A DNA stretch of 64,000 bases, from positions 15,608,348 to 15,672,347 of the forward strand of contig NW_026262668.1 of the NCBI RefSeq assembly GCF_021869535.1. The letters run 5' to 3'. Below the pieces are notes generated by a model. That model did not search any database. It saw only the letters and a program-made list of their open reading frames with translations, and was not told the DNA's origin. Both the position numbers and the translations under genes were made by a program. Positions 50,101 through 58,746 of this stretch are shown in pieces; within the stretch, counting starts at the first letter, position 1, and each line of letters begins with the position of its first letter. The stretch comes from Mytilus californianus. Lineage: Eukaryota > Mollusca > Bivalvia > Mytilida > Mytilidae.

Positions 50101-53100
50101 TCTCATAGCCCAATTCTAACAATCTGGAAAAAAATGGTGCATGTAATTATTAAAATCATGTCATTTGTGTCCTAAGTAAGACAAATACTATTCATTCCTG
50201 ACAAATTGATTTAATACCATAAGTATTAAACCTAGATACACTAATTGCCTCTAAAAAGTGTGTAATGCTTATATACAGCCTAGTGTCAAGAATTGCCAAT
50301 GTAATATATGATACAATAAAGTTATTGTGTAACACAATCCATGGAGGACACCATTTGCTATTCTAATCTGTGTCATAATTATATATTTAATAAAAGACCT
50401 TCATTACACCATCCAGCGTCTGTAAAATAAAAACTTATCAATGATACCAAGCTTATAATTTGATAGGCCAGATATACATTTCATCTTCATAAAACTCATC
50501 AGTGGTTCTCCAATCAAAATAGATGGAAGGTCAAATCAATATGTTTACAATAAGGTCTAGTATTAAACCTTATCCATGGTTGTGGTCATCTTTAATTGAA
50601 TCGGCACCAAATTCATAATTTTTTGGAATATTGATCACATATCATCCACCATTTTCACAATAATTCAAGTCTGTGAAGCAGGTTTGAAAACAAAAATCAC
50701 ATTGTTTACTTTAACATCCTATGTAATATGTTTAATTTCATGTTTAAATTACTTAACATATTTTGTGCTACAATGTATAGACTTCCCAATATATACAGAA
50801 TTATGTGATGGCATGGAATTATTACTCTTCTACTGTTATGTTTAATGACCTGTAAAACCAATGATAAGGGATGTTCACTACGGGCTGTTCAAAAATTTAC
50901 TGGGAGGAGGGGTTGGGAGACACTCAAATTTTTAATATGGGTTGTTGCATTTTTTTCTTATTTGGAATATCCCTAAGCAAATTACTACGGCTGTTTTCAC
51001 ATGACAATTTACAGAACTCAATTTAAAATAGCCTACCTGTCAGCCTCATCTAAAACCAACCATCTTACTTTAGACAGTGATAAACTACCAGTATGTTGTA
51101 AATGGTCTAATAATCTTCCTGGAGTTGATACTAAAATGTTTATACCTTTACGTAATCTAGAAATAAAATTATACGGTTTTTTTTTCTTGAAAACAAGATA
51201 TTTGCACTAAAAATGATGGTATGTATAGTTAAGTCAAACAGTGATAAAGGTTTTTGATTTTTATTGCAACAAAATTATTCACCTAAAGTGGAAAAACAGT
51301 TACTAAACAAAAGCTTTATATATGTGTAACAGTTGCAGTGCAACTTATCTTTATACTGGTAATCAAATTATGTAATAATTTTTCCCATTGCGTATTAAAG
51401 TTGTATAGATACTTATATATCGGTTAATCTTTTCCCTTCAATGTTTATATGTAATCATGATCATAATTTGTTCTTTAGTAGTGTTATCCCACGTTAGGAG
51501 GAGGATTCAGCACTCACAATCATGTTTAACCCTGCCATATCATTTATGTGTCTGTACCAAGCCAGGAGACTGTACTCCAGTGGTTGTTGTCTCCTATAAT
51601 TGTTTATATTTTTATTCATTGTTGTAAAAAAAAATATTCTCTTTTGAACTAATTCATAATTTGTCCTCCAGGGGCCTTTTATAGCTTACTAAACAGTATT
51701 GGTTTGGTCACTGAAGGTTTTATGGTGACCTGTTGTTGCTCACTTTGTCCTTTGATACTGATATTAAGGACTGAGGCTACTTTTCTGAAATGACTTTTAT
51801 TGCATATTCTTCCATAGTCATATACATGAGGTTTTTAAGAAAATTTCTATGAAGTAAGAAAATAAAAGAAAATTATAGTCCTTTTTCAAATTGTAAGAAA
51901 ATTTAGAGGAATAGATATTTATCCCAAAAGTTTCAAATTTCAAAAATAAAGAATAATTAATTGTAACCTTGCTTTTTCTGCTTTTCTCTTCTCTCCTCCC
52001 ATAAGACAACCTGGTACTATCCATGTGAAAGGCTAAAATCAGATTTGTAAATTTTTAACACATGAAACAGAATATGTCTTTAAACATCATTATATGTTAA
52101 TCATTCAATAGTTTTGTAAAAAGAAAAAAAAAATTTTAAATGATGATTATTACATCAACCAATGAAATATCTGCTACTAAATGTTTGAAAGTCTGTGAAT
52201 TGTTACAACAAAACATGAGGATACTAAAAAGGTAAAGCAGAAAGTTATTGAACAGAGCACTGTCAGCTCCTTGTAACAGAGTTCTCAAAATCTTCGGACC
52301 ACCACTTTTGGAGAACTCTGTTGGTAAGGAAAGTAAGACCATATGATCTGTATTTAAATCAGAATAATTCAAAGTGTTTCTAAAGATTTATAAACGATCC
52401 AAAGGGTTATTAAAGATACATACAAAACACAATAGGACTTTACAAAAAAAAAATTGCACAATTTAAAAAAAATAATGTATTGACAAAAAAAATACTGAAT
52501 TCCATGGTAAAAAAAACCCAGAAATCCATAAAACCTGACAAAACTGGATGGTTTAAATGAGCTCCTTGATTTTACTGTGCAAAGTATTTAGACATTTCAA
52601 TATTGTGCTACTTTCATAATATATCATTACTTCACTTTATATATTATAAATTATAAATGAGTAAAAATAAACTAATTTTATGGTTCTTCAAATGGACATT
52701 GATAATTTGAGATTTGGCTAAAATGTGTTGTAAATCTTGCATTTATATGTCTGATTTTTTCACTAAAATGTCCTCTGTTGTATTTTTTGCAAGATTTTGT
52801 ATATTCCAAAAACAGTATATTGATTTTTTACTTGTGAGATACAGTGTATAATCTATTTTGAAGAAATCTTCAAGTGGAAATAGTAAAAACCACAATGTAA
52901 GGAAGAAATCAAATCCTGAATATATTAATAATTATTTGTGGTAGAAGAAAGAAACCATATTTCTATGAAATTCAATTTCCTGCTTTTACCTGAATATAAA
53001 ACATTGATTGGTCCCATGTTTTACCAAACATGTATTTCCTTGATGACTCAATGTCACAGTTTGTTTCTGTTCATGATATCTAAGACACTTTTCACCCTAT

Positions 53101-54642
53101 AAATTACTATAAAAAACTATAAATAACAATCAATAACTATAAACCACCTTTTATTATATTGCACTAAAGGATATATTACAATGTGAAACAACTTGGTGTC
53201 CAATGTACCCTGAAAACTCATTATTCATCAAAAGTTCTGTACTACTTATAACAACAATCAGAAGTAAAAATGTCGATTGTACCTTAAATATCCTCGTGTT
53301 TAGTAAGTATTTTCAATTTTTTTAGCATTGAATTAATTTTAACAAATTGCAAACATAGTTTTTAGTTTTCGACCTGTGATTTTTGTTGTAATAGTGTTAA
53401 CAAATGACTTCAGTTTCTATTTTCATCAAAATTATTTTTCAAGTGTTTGGGGGGGGGGGGGGGGGGGGGGGCCTCGGTGGCCAAGTGGTCTAAGTTATTC
53501 TACTACTTAAATCACTAGCCAGTCAACACTGAGGTTGTGAGTTCGAACCCCGCTCGTGCGGGTGCACTCGACTCCAATCTTAATTGACAAGGATTGTCAG
53601 TTTTACTATGGAAGGTCGGTAGTTTTCTCCGGGCACTCCGGCTTCCTCCACCTATAAAAACTGACCGCCACAAAATAGCCCAAATGTGGTGCTTAAAAGT
53701 GGCGTTAAAATACCAACAATCAATCAATCAATCAAGTGTTTGGGACATACAGTACAGGAGGAGGTATAATAAGAGCCATTACTTCACCCCTGAAATTGCA
53801 AAAATAGAAAGAAAAAAAAGTATTCAATTATGTTAATTTATTGAATAAAGAACCAGTTGCTTTAACCTGGAAATTTTAGTGCAGAAAACCCCATTATGAT
53901 GTCACTGTGTCATCATAAACATGTTAAATTTTCATATTTGACCTAAAATGGCCCTTTCTCCCAAAATATACATGAACAAGAGCTTTACCTAAATATATGT
54001 TAAACACATCTTTGTAAAATACATATTGTAGCAAAATATCTTTTTGGGTATAGCTCTTGCTCCTGATCTCAAAATGAGGTTATTTTGGCAGTTTTTGCTG
54101 TTTTGCACTAAATATAAGAATTTATCTAAAGGCCTAATGCGAATATGTTGCTCACCCAATTTTGTCAATATAACAGAACTATAAACAACTATCACACAAG
54201 TGGGAGGTTTTGCAAGCTATAAAACCTGCATTTACCCAACTTTTTCTTTGGAAGATGCCTGTACTAAGTCAGGAATATGGCAGTTGTTTTCCATTCGTTT
54301 CTCTGGTTGATATAGTCTTACATTTGATTTTGTCAGTATTTATTGCCTTTCCCTTTTTGAATATACCTTGGGCTTTGGTATTTTTGTTATACTTTTTTAG
54401 ACAATATTCAAAAATTGAAATACTGATGTGTGACACACTAATGTCTTATGAACATCCGAAGGATGTTGTTTGGTAGATTTTAATACTTTTCGATTTTCAA
54501 TTTCAAGAGGCTAAAATTGTGGCCTTATCATAACTTCTCCTTAAAAAAAAAATTGAGAAAACCAGTTTGTTTACTCTCTATTTATTAAATTGATACTCAC
54601 ATTGACCAATTTTTGGAAATTATTAAAACTTTGTGTGGCCAG
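35022..54642 (-). CDS. DDX31: DDX31/Dbp7-type DEAD-box RNA helicase, 5' partial (multi-exon)
   Basis: Eleven minus-strand exons join in phase across consensus splice sites: 54601-54642, 51968-52032, 51037-51156, 50017-50123, 47544-47773, 46112-46300, 44027-44086, 43375-43565, (gap), 36913-37015, 36269-36443, 35022-35154. The translation gives ELAxQSF-type motif Ia remainder, TPGRLLD (Ib), VLDEAD (II), LSATLTAG (III), [15 protein letters not shown] (IV), [12 protein letters not shown] (V) and [12 protein letters not shown] (VI), then the family-specific tail with [14 protein letters not shown] and [18 protein letters not shown]31/Dbp7 proteins act in the nucleolus in large ribosomal subunit assembly. 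Exons holding the Q motif and Walker A (motif I) are not in the searched sequence to the right. A short exon between 37015 and 43375 was also not located; phase arithmetic requires its length to be 1 mod 3. Confidence 0.9.
35560..35925 (+). mobile_element. tRNA-derived SINE, ATC tail
   Basis: A pol III B box-like 'ggttcaaaccccggcc' lies at 35607-35622, with a weaker A-box region upstream ('gatggcctcgtagtagcgag'). The body is much more GC-rich than its surroundings ('gtgtccgggtaaggtgacat'). The 3' end is 'aagcagccaatcatcatcat'. It sits in the intron between the last two DDX31 exons placed so far or just upstream of the terminal one. Confidence 0.75.
36269..36443 (-). CDS. DDX31: DDX31 exon, C-terminal family-specific region
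   Basis: Encodes [40 protein letters not shown] and [17 protein letters not shown]. Acceptor 'tttcag', donor 'gtaagt', both in phase with neighbours. This block is what separates DDX31/Dbp7 from other DEAD-box helicases. Confidence 0.92.
36913..37015 (-). CDS. DDX31: DDX31 exon
   Basis: Encodes [20 protein letters not shown] then [14 protein letters not shown], with a split Ala codon into the next exon. Acceptor 'ttgtag', donor 'gtaggt'. It corresponds to the helical region before the TYPSxLKHIF block. Confidence 0.88.
37016..40005. other. DDX31 intron, LINE 3'-tail remnant
   Basis: At about 37520-37722 there is a LINE-like 3' end: 'gttttagagaataaaatatc' followed by a short TATC repeat. The minus-strand DDX31 exon expected somewhere in 37016-43374 was not recognised. 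A plus-strand frame at 39211-39438 is noted under rejected items. Confidence 0.45.
40006..40456. mobile_element. 451-bp TIR MITE, copy 1
   Basis: It starts 'aggggtaaattcagtaaa' and ends with the exact complement 'tttactgaatttacccct'. TA flanks the GGGG/CCCC ends at this copy. The interior has no open frame of note. Copy 2 is 1.7 kb away, same length and orientation. Confidence 0.9.
41698..42148. mobile_element. 451-bp TIR MITE, copy 2
   Basis: By eye base-for-base the same as 40006-40456, with the same 18-bp TIR. Flanks differ ('ttcctat' left, 'gtaatatg' right), so this is a second insertion or a precisely bounded copy rather than a segmental duplication. Confidence 0.9.
42149..43169. other. 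DDX31 intron, no feature seen
   Basis: AT-rich intronic sequence. Possible degraded fragment of the common mussel repeat near 42825-42905 (minus). Confidence 0.4.
43170..43350 (-). repeat. Interspersed mussel-type repeat, minus copy
   Basis: It reads 'gaggcccccggtttttggtg' on the left and 'ccatggcgttgtctgtttat', 'gacttatgagtttgaacgtc', 'cttttggtatctttcgcctc' on the right. This is the complement of the family at 8427 and 17227. It ends about 25 bp from the donor of the DDX31 exon at 43375. Confidence 0.78.
43375..43565 (-). CDS. DDX31: DDX31 exon, helicase motifs V-VI
   Basis: Encodes [19 protein letters not shown], then [20 protein letters not shown] and [20 protein letters not shown]. Motif VI (HRVGRTAR) supplies the arginine finger region in this superfamily. 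Acceptor 'tttcag', donor 'gtttgt'. Confidence 0.95.
44027..44086 (-). CDS. DDX31: DDX31 60-bp exon
   Basis: A micro-exon of exactly 20 codons, [20 protein letters not shown], phase 0 at both ends, with acceptor 'tttcag' and donor 'gtgagt'. It bridges LHGDMQQK and DVAARGL and completes motif V. Confidence 0.92.
44140..44435 (-). repeat. Common mussel interspersed repeat, minus copy
   Basis: Plus-strand reading shows 'gtgcctgtcccaagtcggga', 'ttgttgaaggcagtatggat' and 'tcattggcaatcataccaca'. Intronic in DDX31. Confidence 0.82.
44450..44910. repeat. 24-bp minisatellite split by a MITE
   Basis: The unit 'gatattgaaacatacaaaac' plus 'aata' is repeated about four times before 44545 and about six times after 44756. 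The interruption is the 208-bp MITE. Confidence 0.9.
44545..44756 (-). mobile_element. 208-bp TIR MITE, copy 2 (TA target)
   Basis: Opposite orientation to copy 1 at 2451-2662. Same 12-bp terminus 'ctgtggattcat', TA on both sides, same length. It sits inside a minisatellite unit, giving a clean pre-insertion reference. Confidence 0.9.
45210..45356 (-). repeat. Interspersed repeat ('gagaatggaaatggggaat')
   Basis: Plus-strand reading: 'aggggccagctgaggaccac', 'ttggtggccttcagctgttg', 'cattccccatttccattct'. Shorter fragments lie at 3369-3430 and 23805-23870. A piece of the common mussel repeat ('gcgcctgtcccaagtcagga') lies just left at 45085-45110. Confidence 0.75.
46112..46300 (-). CDS. DDX31: DDX31 exon, motif IV
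   Basis: 63 codons, phase 0 at both ends: [20 protein letters not shown] then [13 protein letters not shown], an acidic insert ([13 protein letters not shown]) and [13 protein letters not shown]. Acceptor 'tttcag', donor 'gtaaga'. It is the start of the second RecA-like domain. Confidence 0.93.
46301..47543. other. DDX31 intron, no feature seen
   Basis: No recognised repeat or RNA. Confidence 0.4.
47544..47773 (-). CDS. DDX31: DDX31 exon, inter-domain region
   Basis: Encodes [19 protein letters not shown], a polar linker with a repeated '[10 protein letters not shown]' type stretch, then [20 protein letters not shown] and [11 protein letters not shown]. It links the two RecA-like domains. 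Donor 'gtaaat', acceptor 'gactag'. Confidence 0.92.
48697..49292. mobile_element. Triple-hairpin palindromic element, about 596 bp
   Basis: Three hairpins lie in a row: 48697-48835, 48984-49097 and 49154-49292. The outer two are themselves inverted copies of each other ('aataacacatagctgag...' with '...ctcagctatgtgttatt'), and the spacers ('cactgaatgttctgttatta' against 'taataacagaacattcagt') also pair. The whole block is thus one large palindrome built from smaller ones. No frame. Intronic in DDX31. Confidence 0.85.
49625..49998. repeat. About 31-bp minisatellite x 12
   Basis: The unit 'gacacagtgtaaacttaaac' plus 'cttctttttctat' is repeated about twelve times, with variable T-tract lengths. 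It lies immediately 3' (minus strand) of the DDX31 exon at 50017. Confidence 0.9.
50017..50123 (-). CDS. DDX31: DDX31 exon, motif III
   Basis: Encodes [20 protein letters not shown] then [15 protein letters not shown]. Motif III (SAT) is intact. Acceptor 'ttccag', donor 'gtaagg'. Arg and Gly codons are split at its two edges, and both resolve correctly. Confidence 0.95.
50124..51036. other. DDX31 intron, no feature seen
   Basis: A G-rich patch at 50900-50925 resembles a degraded repeat but was not assigned. Confidence 0.4.
51037..51156 (-). CDS. DDX31: DDX31 exon, motifs Ib and II (DEAD)
   Basis: Encodes [20 protein letters not shown], then [19 protein letters not shown]. The Walker B DEAD box is intact. 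Acceptor 'ttctag', donor 'gtaggc'. Confidence 0.95.
51480..51760 (-). repeat. Common mussel interspersed repeat, minus copy (degraded)
   Basis: Landmarks 'gttaggaggaggattcagca', 'catgtttaaccctgccatat', 'gtgtctgtaccaagccagga' and 'ggggccttttatagctt' match the family at lower identity than other copies. Confidence 0.7.
51968..52032 (-). CDS. DDX31: DDX31 exon
   Basis: Encodes [21 protein letters not shown] and a split Arg codon. The GGEKRKxEKARLRKG block is distinctive for this helicase family. Acceptor 'ttttag', donor 'gttaca' (weaker than the others). Confidence 0.92.
52033..53438. other. DDX31 intron, no feature seen
   Basis: AT-rich intronic sequence. The minus-strand frame at 52136-52372 was examined and not accepted as an exon. 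Confidence 0.4.
53439..53744 (+). mobile_element. tRNA-derived SINE with TSD, copy 1
   Basis: The body at 53472-53731 starts 'cctcggtggccaagtggtct' (A box) and carries 'gttgtgagttcgaacccc' (B box), a central 'ctccgggcactccggcttcc' domain and a CAAT-repeat 3' tail. The 13-mer 'tcaagtgtttggg' occurs at 53439-53451 and 53732-53744, a target duplication; the left copy runs into a homopolymer of 23 G. It is well preserved and GC-rich. Confidence 0.9.
54241..54400 (-). repeat. Interspersed repeat fragment ('gatgcctgtactaagtcagg')
   Basis: It contains 'gatgcctgtactaagtcagg' and 'tggcagttgttttccattcg', text I recognise as a frequent mussel repeat (from memory). The 88-residue plus frame over it is a by-product. 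Strand assignment is arbitrary. Confidence 0.5.
54601..54642 (-). CDS. DDX31: DDX31 exon, motif Ia region
   Basis: A 42-bp micro-exon of 14 codons, [14 protein letters not shown], phase 0 at both ends, with acceptor 'tttcag' and donor 'gtgagt'. It follows the PTRE of motif Ia, which must lie on the preceding, unlocated exon. Confidence 0.85.
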
Positions 54643-55410
54643 CTGAAAATAAAAGATTTCAATCATTAATCAAAACTTAGTGTATGAAAATTTCATTTTA
54701 ATAACTCAAAGTTTTGGTAAAAAAAAAACCAATACCCTTTTTTATCAACAAAGAAAAATTCAACTCTATTTTTTTGAACAATTTTGAATCAACTTTGGAT
54801 AATTCAAACTCTGATATGACATAATGGCAATAGAGTAGTTAGAGTTTTAGGGTTGTCTACCCTTTTTACCATCACACAATTTTCAATGGAGTCTACTAGT
54901 TTGGTGTATTTTGTACTTTGACTCCTACTCCTATATGCTATCACATTCCAGTAATGGGCCTCTAGTTTAAAATGATTAACCAAATAAACATGATAAATTC
55001 ATTTTTAAAAAGAATACATAATAAATAAATGAAATTAAGGTTCAAACTTATCCAGCCAAAATTGATCTTTTCCAATTTTGTCAGTTTTTTTATTGGTTTA
55101 CCCTTTTGATTTTGTAACTGCCAATACTTTTTACCTTTCTTTTGCTTTCCAAACTTTTGCCTATTTGTGAAGTTTAATCAAAATAAGTAAATGCATGAAA
55201 AACACCATTGATGGAATAATTGCTGTTTGTCATGTGGATAATATTTCATGCATATTCAGGAAAAGAAAAAACACTGATTCACATTAATTTTAAGCAGTTT
55301 GGTTTGCCTGTTTAGTCAAAGCTTTATTACAGCTAAACTATTTTAGTGTGTATTAAGTTTGCTTGTGAGTTTGTTGATCCTTGAATTCTTTGATACATGT
55401 AAGTCCCATA

Positions 55411-55672
55411 ATATGATGGCCAAGTGATCTATTAAAGTAGTTCATCTACTGTATCACTAGACTGTTCAAGACTGAGTTTGAACCCATATGTTGCAAGTGC
55501 GTTTAACTCCAATCTTGATTGACTAAGATTGTCAGTTTTCCTGTAGAAGGTCTGTGGTTATCTCCGGACACTCTGGCAACCTCCACCAATAAAAACTAAC
55601 CACCATGAAATAGCTGATATTGCTAAAATTGGCCTTAAAGACCTAACATTAATCAATCAATCAATTGGGTAG
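55411..55672 (+). mobile_element. tRNA-derived SINE, copy 2 (diverged)
   Basis: Same architecture and orientation as 53439-53744: 'gatggccaagtgatctatta', 'ctgagtttgaaccca', 'tctccggacactctggcaac' and a 'caatcaatcaatca' tail. Many substitutions show it is older. Confidence 0.85.
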
Positions 55673-56059
55673 TAAAAATCAATTAAACAAAGATACTGGT
55701 TTCATAGTCCACTGAGCAAGGAAGAAACTTTAACTTCCTTGTTCTGTGTACACACTGTAGTGTACCTGCTGTAACTGCACTGAAATTAATGATTGGACGA
55801 CACACATTTGGGATGTGGGAAATAGGGGGTAAAAAAGAAGGGGTGATGTAAGAAATATGCGGTAAAAAAAAGTGGGATCTAGGAAAAAAAGAAGGAAAAA
55901 ATATGGGAAATGGGAAAAACTTCAAAAAAATATGGATTTTTAGAAATGAGTACCCCCATGTCACCCTTCTAATTAAGGATTTTACAAAAGAAGCTGACAT
56001 AAAAAAAAACCACTGCAACATACCACTATACAGGTGTTACTTTATAAAATATTTTATAC

Positions 56060-56250
56060 ATGCCATTATTACTTTACAGATTTATATACTCTACAGATTG
56101 ATAGAGTACATTAAAAATGTCCATAGTCAAAGTCATTACCAAATGTTCATCTCTTAACTATGTTGTACATGACATTATAATACTATATGATTATTTTACA
56201 GATTAATATAATATACAGAGAGAGAGAACATTAAAAATGTCCATGGACAA
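56060..56250 (+). repeat. Local duplication before the cGAS-like start codon
   Basis: 'catgccattattactttaca' followed by 'gatt...gagtacattaaaaatgtcca' at 56058-56126 is echoed by 'catgacattata...ttttaca', 'gatt...gagaacattaaaaatgtcca' at 56168-56244. The duplicated piece includes a possible acceptor ('tttacag') and the ATG context. Only the second copy opens the long frame; the first gives a short one. Confidence 0.7.
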
Positions 56251-58144
56251 AAGTTTATCATTTCAATTTTACAAGTACCTTTGTCAGGAGATTGGATCTG
56301 TGGAGGAAGTGAGAGTTAGGAGATTAACTTTCACAATAAATGACTTTGGGAATGGAGGCTTTCAAAAAATCACAAGTGGAAGTAAAGGTGAAGGACTAAA
56401 CTTAAAAGGCAGTGACCTTGACATAATGTATATTGATCCTTTCTTTACCGTTTACGAGTCAGACAGAGATTTTGTTTTCCAATTCGAGAGGATTCCTCTC
56501 GTAATGGATACAGAAAACACACCTCCATGTTTCGCAGAACTTCGTCTTCTCAAAAACCCCACTTTACATTTAGTTCCTGAACTAATCTTTGAGAAGAATA
56601 AGATTTCCAGTGAGCTTTATAAACTATACAACATGAAACGTATTCTTTGCAAAACTCTTAAAATTCATGGGCCATGCATTTCGTCCCAGACAGATAGCCA
56701 TGATTTTGCTTGGAGCTTCAAGTGTGACCATTGGATATCCCAAGCACAACATTGGATCATAAGATCACGTACAACATGGCCTTCTCCAGAACTCATTTCC
56801 AAAATAACCGCCTGTGGAGTTTTGTTTGTTCCAATTGGCTGCAAAGGGTCTTTAAAGGAAAATCTCCAATGGAGAATATCATTTTCTGTAGCAGAAAAAT
56901 TTCTCATATTTTCGTTTGATCATACTCAATTATTATGCTATGCCTTGCTAAAAATCTTGCTCAAAGAAATAGTGGACAAGCACCAAGATTTGAAGGGTTT
57001 ATTGTGTTCCTATTTTCTTAAGACTTTGATGTTTTGGATCTCAGAAGAATCAGAACCAACAGTATGGAGACCAGATAATATCGTACCATGCTTCATGGCT
57101 TGTTTAAAGAGACTATTGTACTGTGTTGAATATGAAACATTATTACATTATTTCATTCCTGACAATAACTTGTTTTATTTACGATTTAATACTGAAAACA
57201 AAGATAAAATGACCAATGTCCTAAAGAATTTATATGAACAAGGAATACACTGTTTTGATCAATCTGAGACTCTGAAAGACGTTTCTACACTTCCCTGTGA
57301 AGTTACTAAATCATTGTCAATTGAAAAGGTTACATTAATTCAAGATATTATGAAAATTCAAAATTCTCATAAACATCCTACCAAGCTGCTCTATACATTT
57401 CTACATCATTCTAGTACTTCTGTATCAAGAGGTATCTTTAGTGTAATGTTGTCAAACGCACATCAGTTAGTTTCACATGATTCACAAAATCGACCTAGAT
57501 CAAACAACAAATGTCAATACCACAAGAGCAAACATGACCTTAGTCATCTGTTGATAAGAACGCAGTCAGATGCAGTATCTGGGTGGCTGATGTTGGCCTC
57601 TTACCTCTATGTTCAGAAAAACTATTTAGCAGCCTCAAGTATAACAAATTACACATTTTGGAAATTCACAACTGAGCAAATTTATCCTTGGCAAAACAGT
57701 TTAAATCTAAACCAGAAATCTGCATTAAATTCAATTAAACAAGAAAAATTTTGCAAAATGATAAAAACGATATTAATTCTAGATCTACCACTGAAATATA
57801 TGTCATCAATTGTTCCATCAGAACTACAGTTAGATGTTGTTAAAGGTACGACACATTTTAATCCTGTATCGTTTGCTCATTTCCTGAGTTTTCTGTGTTA
57901 TTACAATCTCCATGACATCACATTATGTAAACTCTCTTTAATTCAGTTATTACACAAAATAAGGGAAAACCTTTATAATTACACATTAGATAGTGTCAGT
58001 GCAGCACAATCATTTCTGTGCATTGGTATAGCTCACCATATGATGGGGGATACAAACATGGCTACACAATTATTCCGTCATGCTGCTGATTTAGATGTGC
58101 ATAACCAAACCAGTGCCAGATTAAGATTGTCTAAACTTACTTAA
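56237..58144 (+). CDS. Mab-21/cGAS-like nucleotidyltransferase, 635 aa
   Basis: An uninterrupted 635-residue frame. Residues 46-66 hold the nucleotidyltransferase signature: G48-S49 and then D60-x-D62 in GSDLDIM. The likely third acid is D156 in HDFAWSF, by analogy with cGAS. The Mab-21 core continues with WPSPELISKI (181-190), LVP-like FVPIGCKG, QWRISFSVAEKFL (211-223), LCSYFLKTLMFW (256-267) and LLHYFIPDNNLFYL (302-315), each matching the cGAS/Mab-21 order. The Zn-thumb H-C-C-C insertion of vertebrate cGAS is absent. Residues 340-635 are a helical extension, ending in a TPR-like stretch (about 595-630). In animals such proteins (cGLRs) sense nucleic acids and make cyclic dinucleotides. Activity and ligand here are inference. 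The start is ATG 56237; a second in-frame ATG follows two codons later. Confidence 0.9.
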   Translation: MSMDKSLSFQFYKYLCQEIGSVEEVRVRRLTFTINDFGNGGFQKITSGSKGEGLNLKGSDLDIMYIDPFFTVYESDRDFVFQFERIPLVMDTENTPPCFAELRLLKNPTLHLVPELIFEKNKISSELYKLYNMKRILCKTLKIHGPCISSQTDSHDFAWSFKCDHWISQAQHWIIRSRTTWPSPELISKITACGVLFVPIGCKGSLKENLQWRISFSVAEKFLIFSFDHTQLLCYALLKILLKEIVDKHQDLKGLLCSYFLKTLMFWISEESEPTVWRPDNIVPCFMACLKRLLYCVEYETLLHYFIPDNNLFYLRFNTENKDKMTNVLKNLYEQGIHCFDQSETLKDVSTLPCEVTKSLSIEKVTLIQDIMKIQNSHKHPTKLLYTFLHHSSTSVSRGIFSVMLSNAHQLVSHDSQNRPRSNNKCQYHKSKHDLSHLLIRTQSDAVSGWLMLASYLYVQKNYLAASSITNYTFWKFTTEQIYPWQNSLNLNQKSALNSIKQEKFCKMIKTILILDLPLKYMSSIVPSELQLDVVKGTTHFNPVSFAHFLSFLCYYNLHDITLCKLSLIQLLHKIRENLYNYTLDSVSAAQSFLCIGIAHHMMGDTNMATQLFRHAADLDVHNQTSARLRLSKLT

Positions 58145-58740
58145 GTTTATCTTATATGTCCTTTATTTCATTTATTGTGGTTGCCAACTTATTTTTAGTG
58201 AACTGAGCAAAAATTGTATTTTGTGTAAATTTTTATTTCTTGGTTTAAAAATTCATACATACAATTCCATAGGAAATTTGATTTTGTTGAAAGCTTAAAT
58301 GTGTGGTTAATCTTAATCCACAAAATCCATGAAATTTAATAGTACAATACAAATAATAATTGATCCACATTGATATCCAACAGAAACATTGTGTCAGTCA
58401 TGGAGTAAGAAAGAATTAGGAAGGTCTTATATTCCAAACTAATGAGCATTAGTTTTGAAGGAGAGGCTTAATCAAATTTGTAAAAGTAAAAGTTAGAACA
58501 AATATGAATCTGACTTCCATGTGAAAAAACAATCAGTAATCCATAAAAGTACTAGTATTCTCAGCGTATTTTATTCATCCTTAGAATTTGTTATCTATTG
58601 AAATAACTGCTTTCAATTGTAAATCATTGTAAATACATGAATTCTATTGTGTTGAACTTGAATTATCTTACATGCTATACGTTTGTTTGTATGAAGAGTG
58701 CAATAGTGTTATTTGTAAATGCCTTAAAGAATGACATTGA

Positions 58741-58746
58741 AATAAA
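58741..58746 (+). terminator. Polyadenylation signal AATAAA
   Basis: The first canonical AATAAA noted downstream of the cGAS-like stop, about 600 bp into the presumed 3' UTR. Confidence 0.5.

Noticed and set aside
52136-52372. Minus frame considered as a DDX31 exon
   Set aside because: Content does not match helicase motifs, and the exons on either side (51968-52032 and 54601-54642) already join in phase.
53472-53545. Possible tRNA gene
   Set aside because: A and B boxes are present but embedded in a SINE with a core domain, a CAAT tail and a target duplication. The tRNA fold is not kept as a stand-alone gene.
54210-54476. Plus frame of 88 residues with hydrophobic stretches
   Set aside because: It overlaps an interspersed repeat and has no support as a gene.
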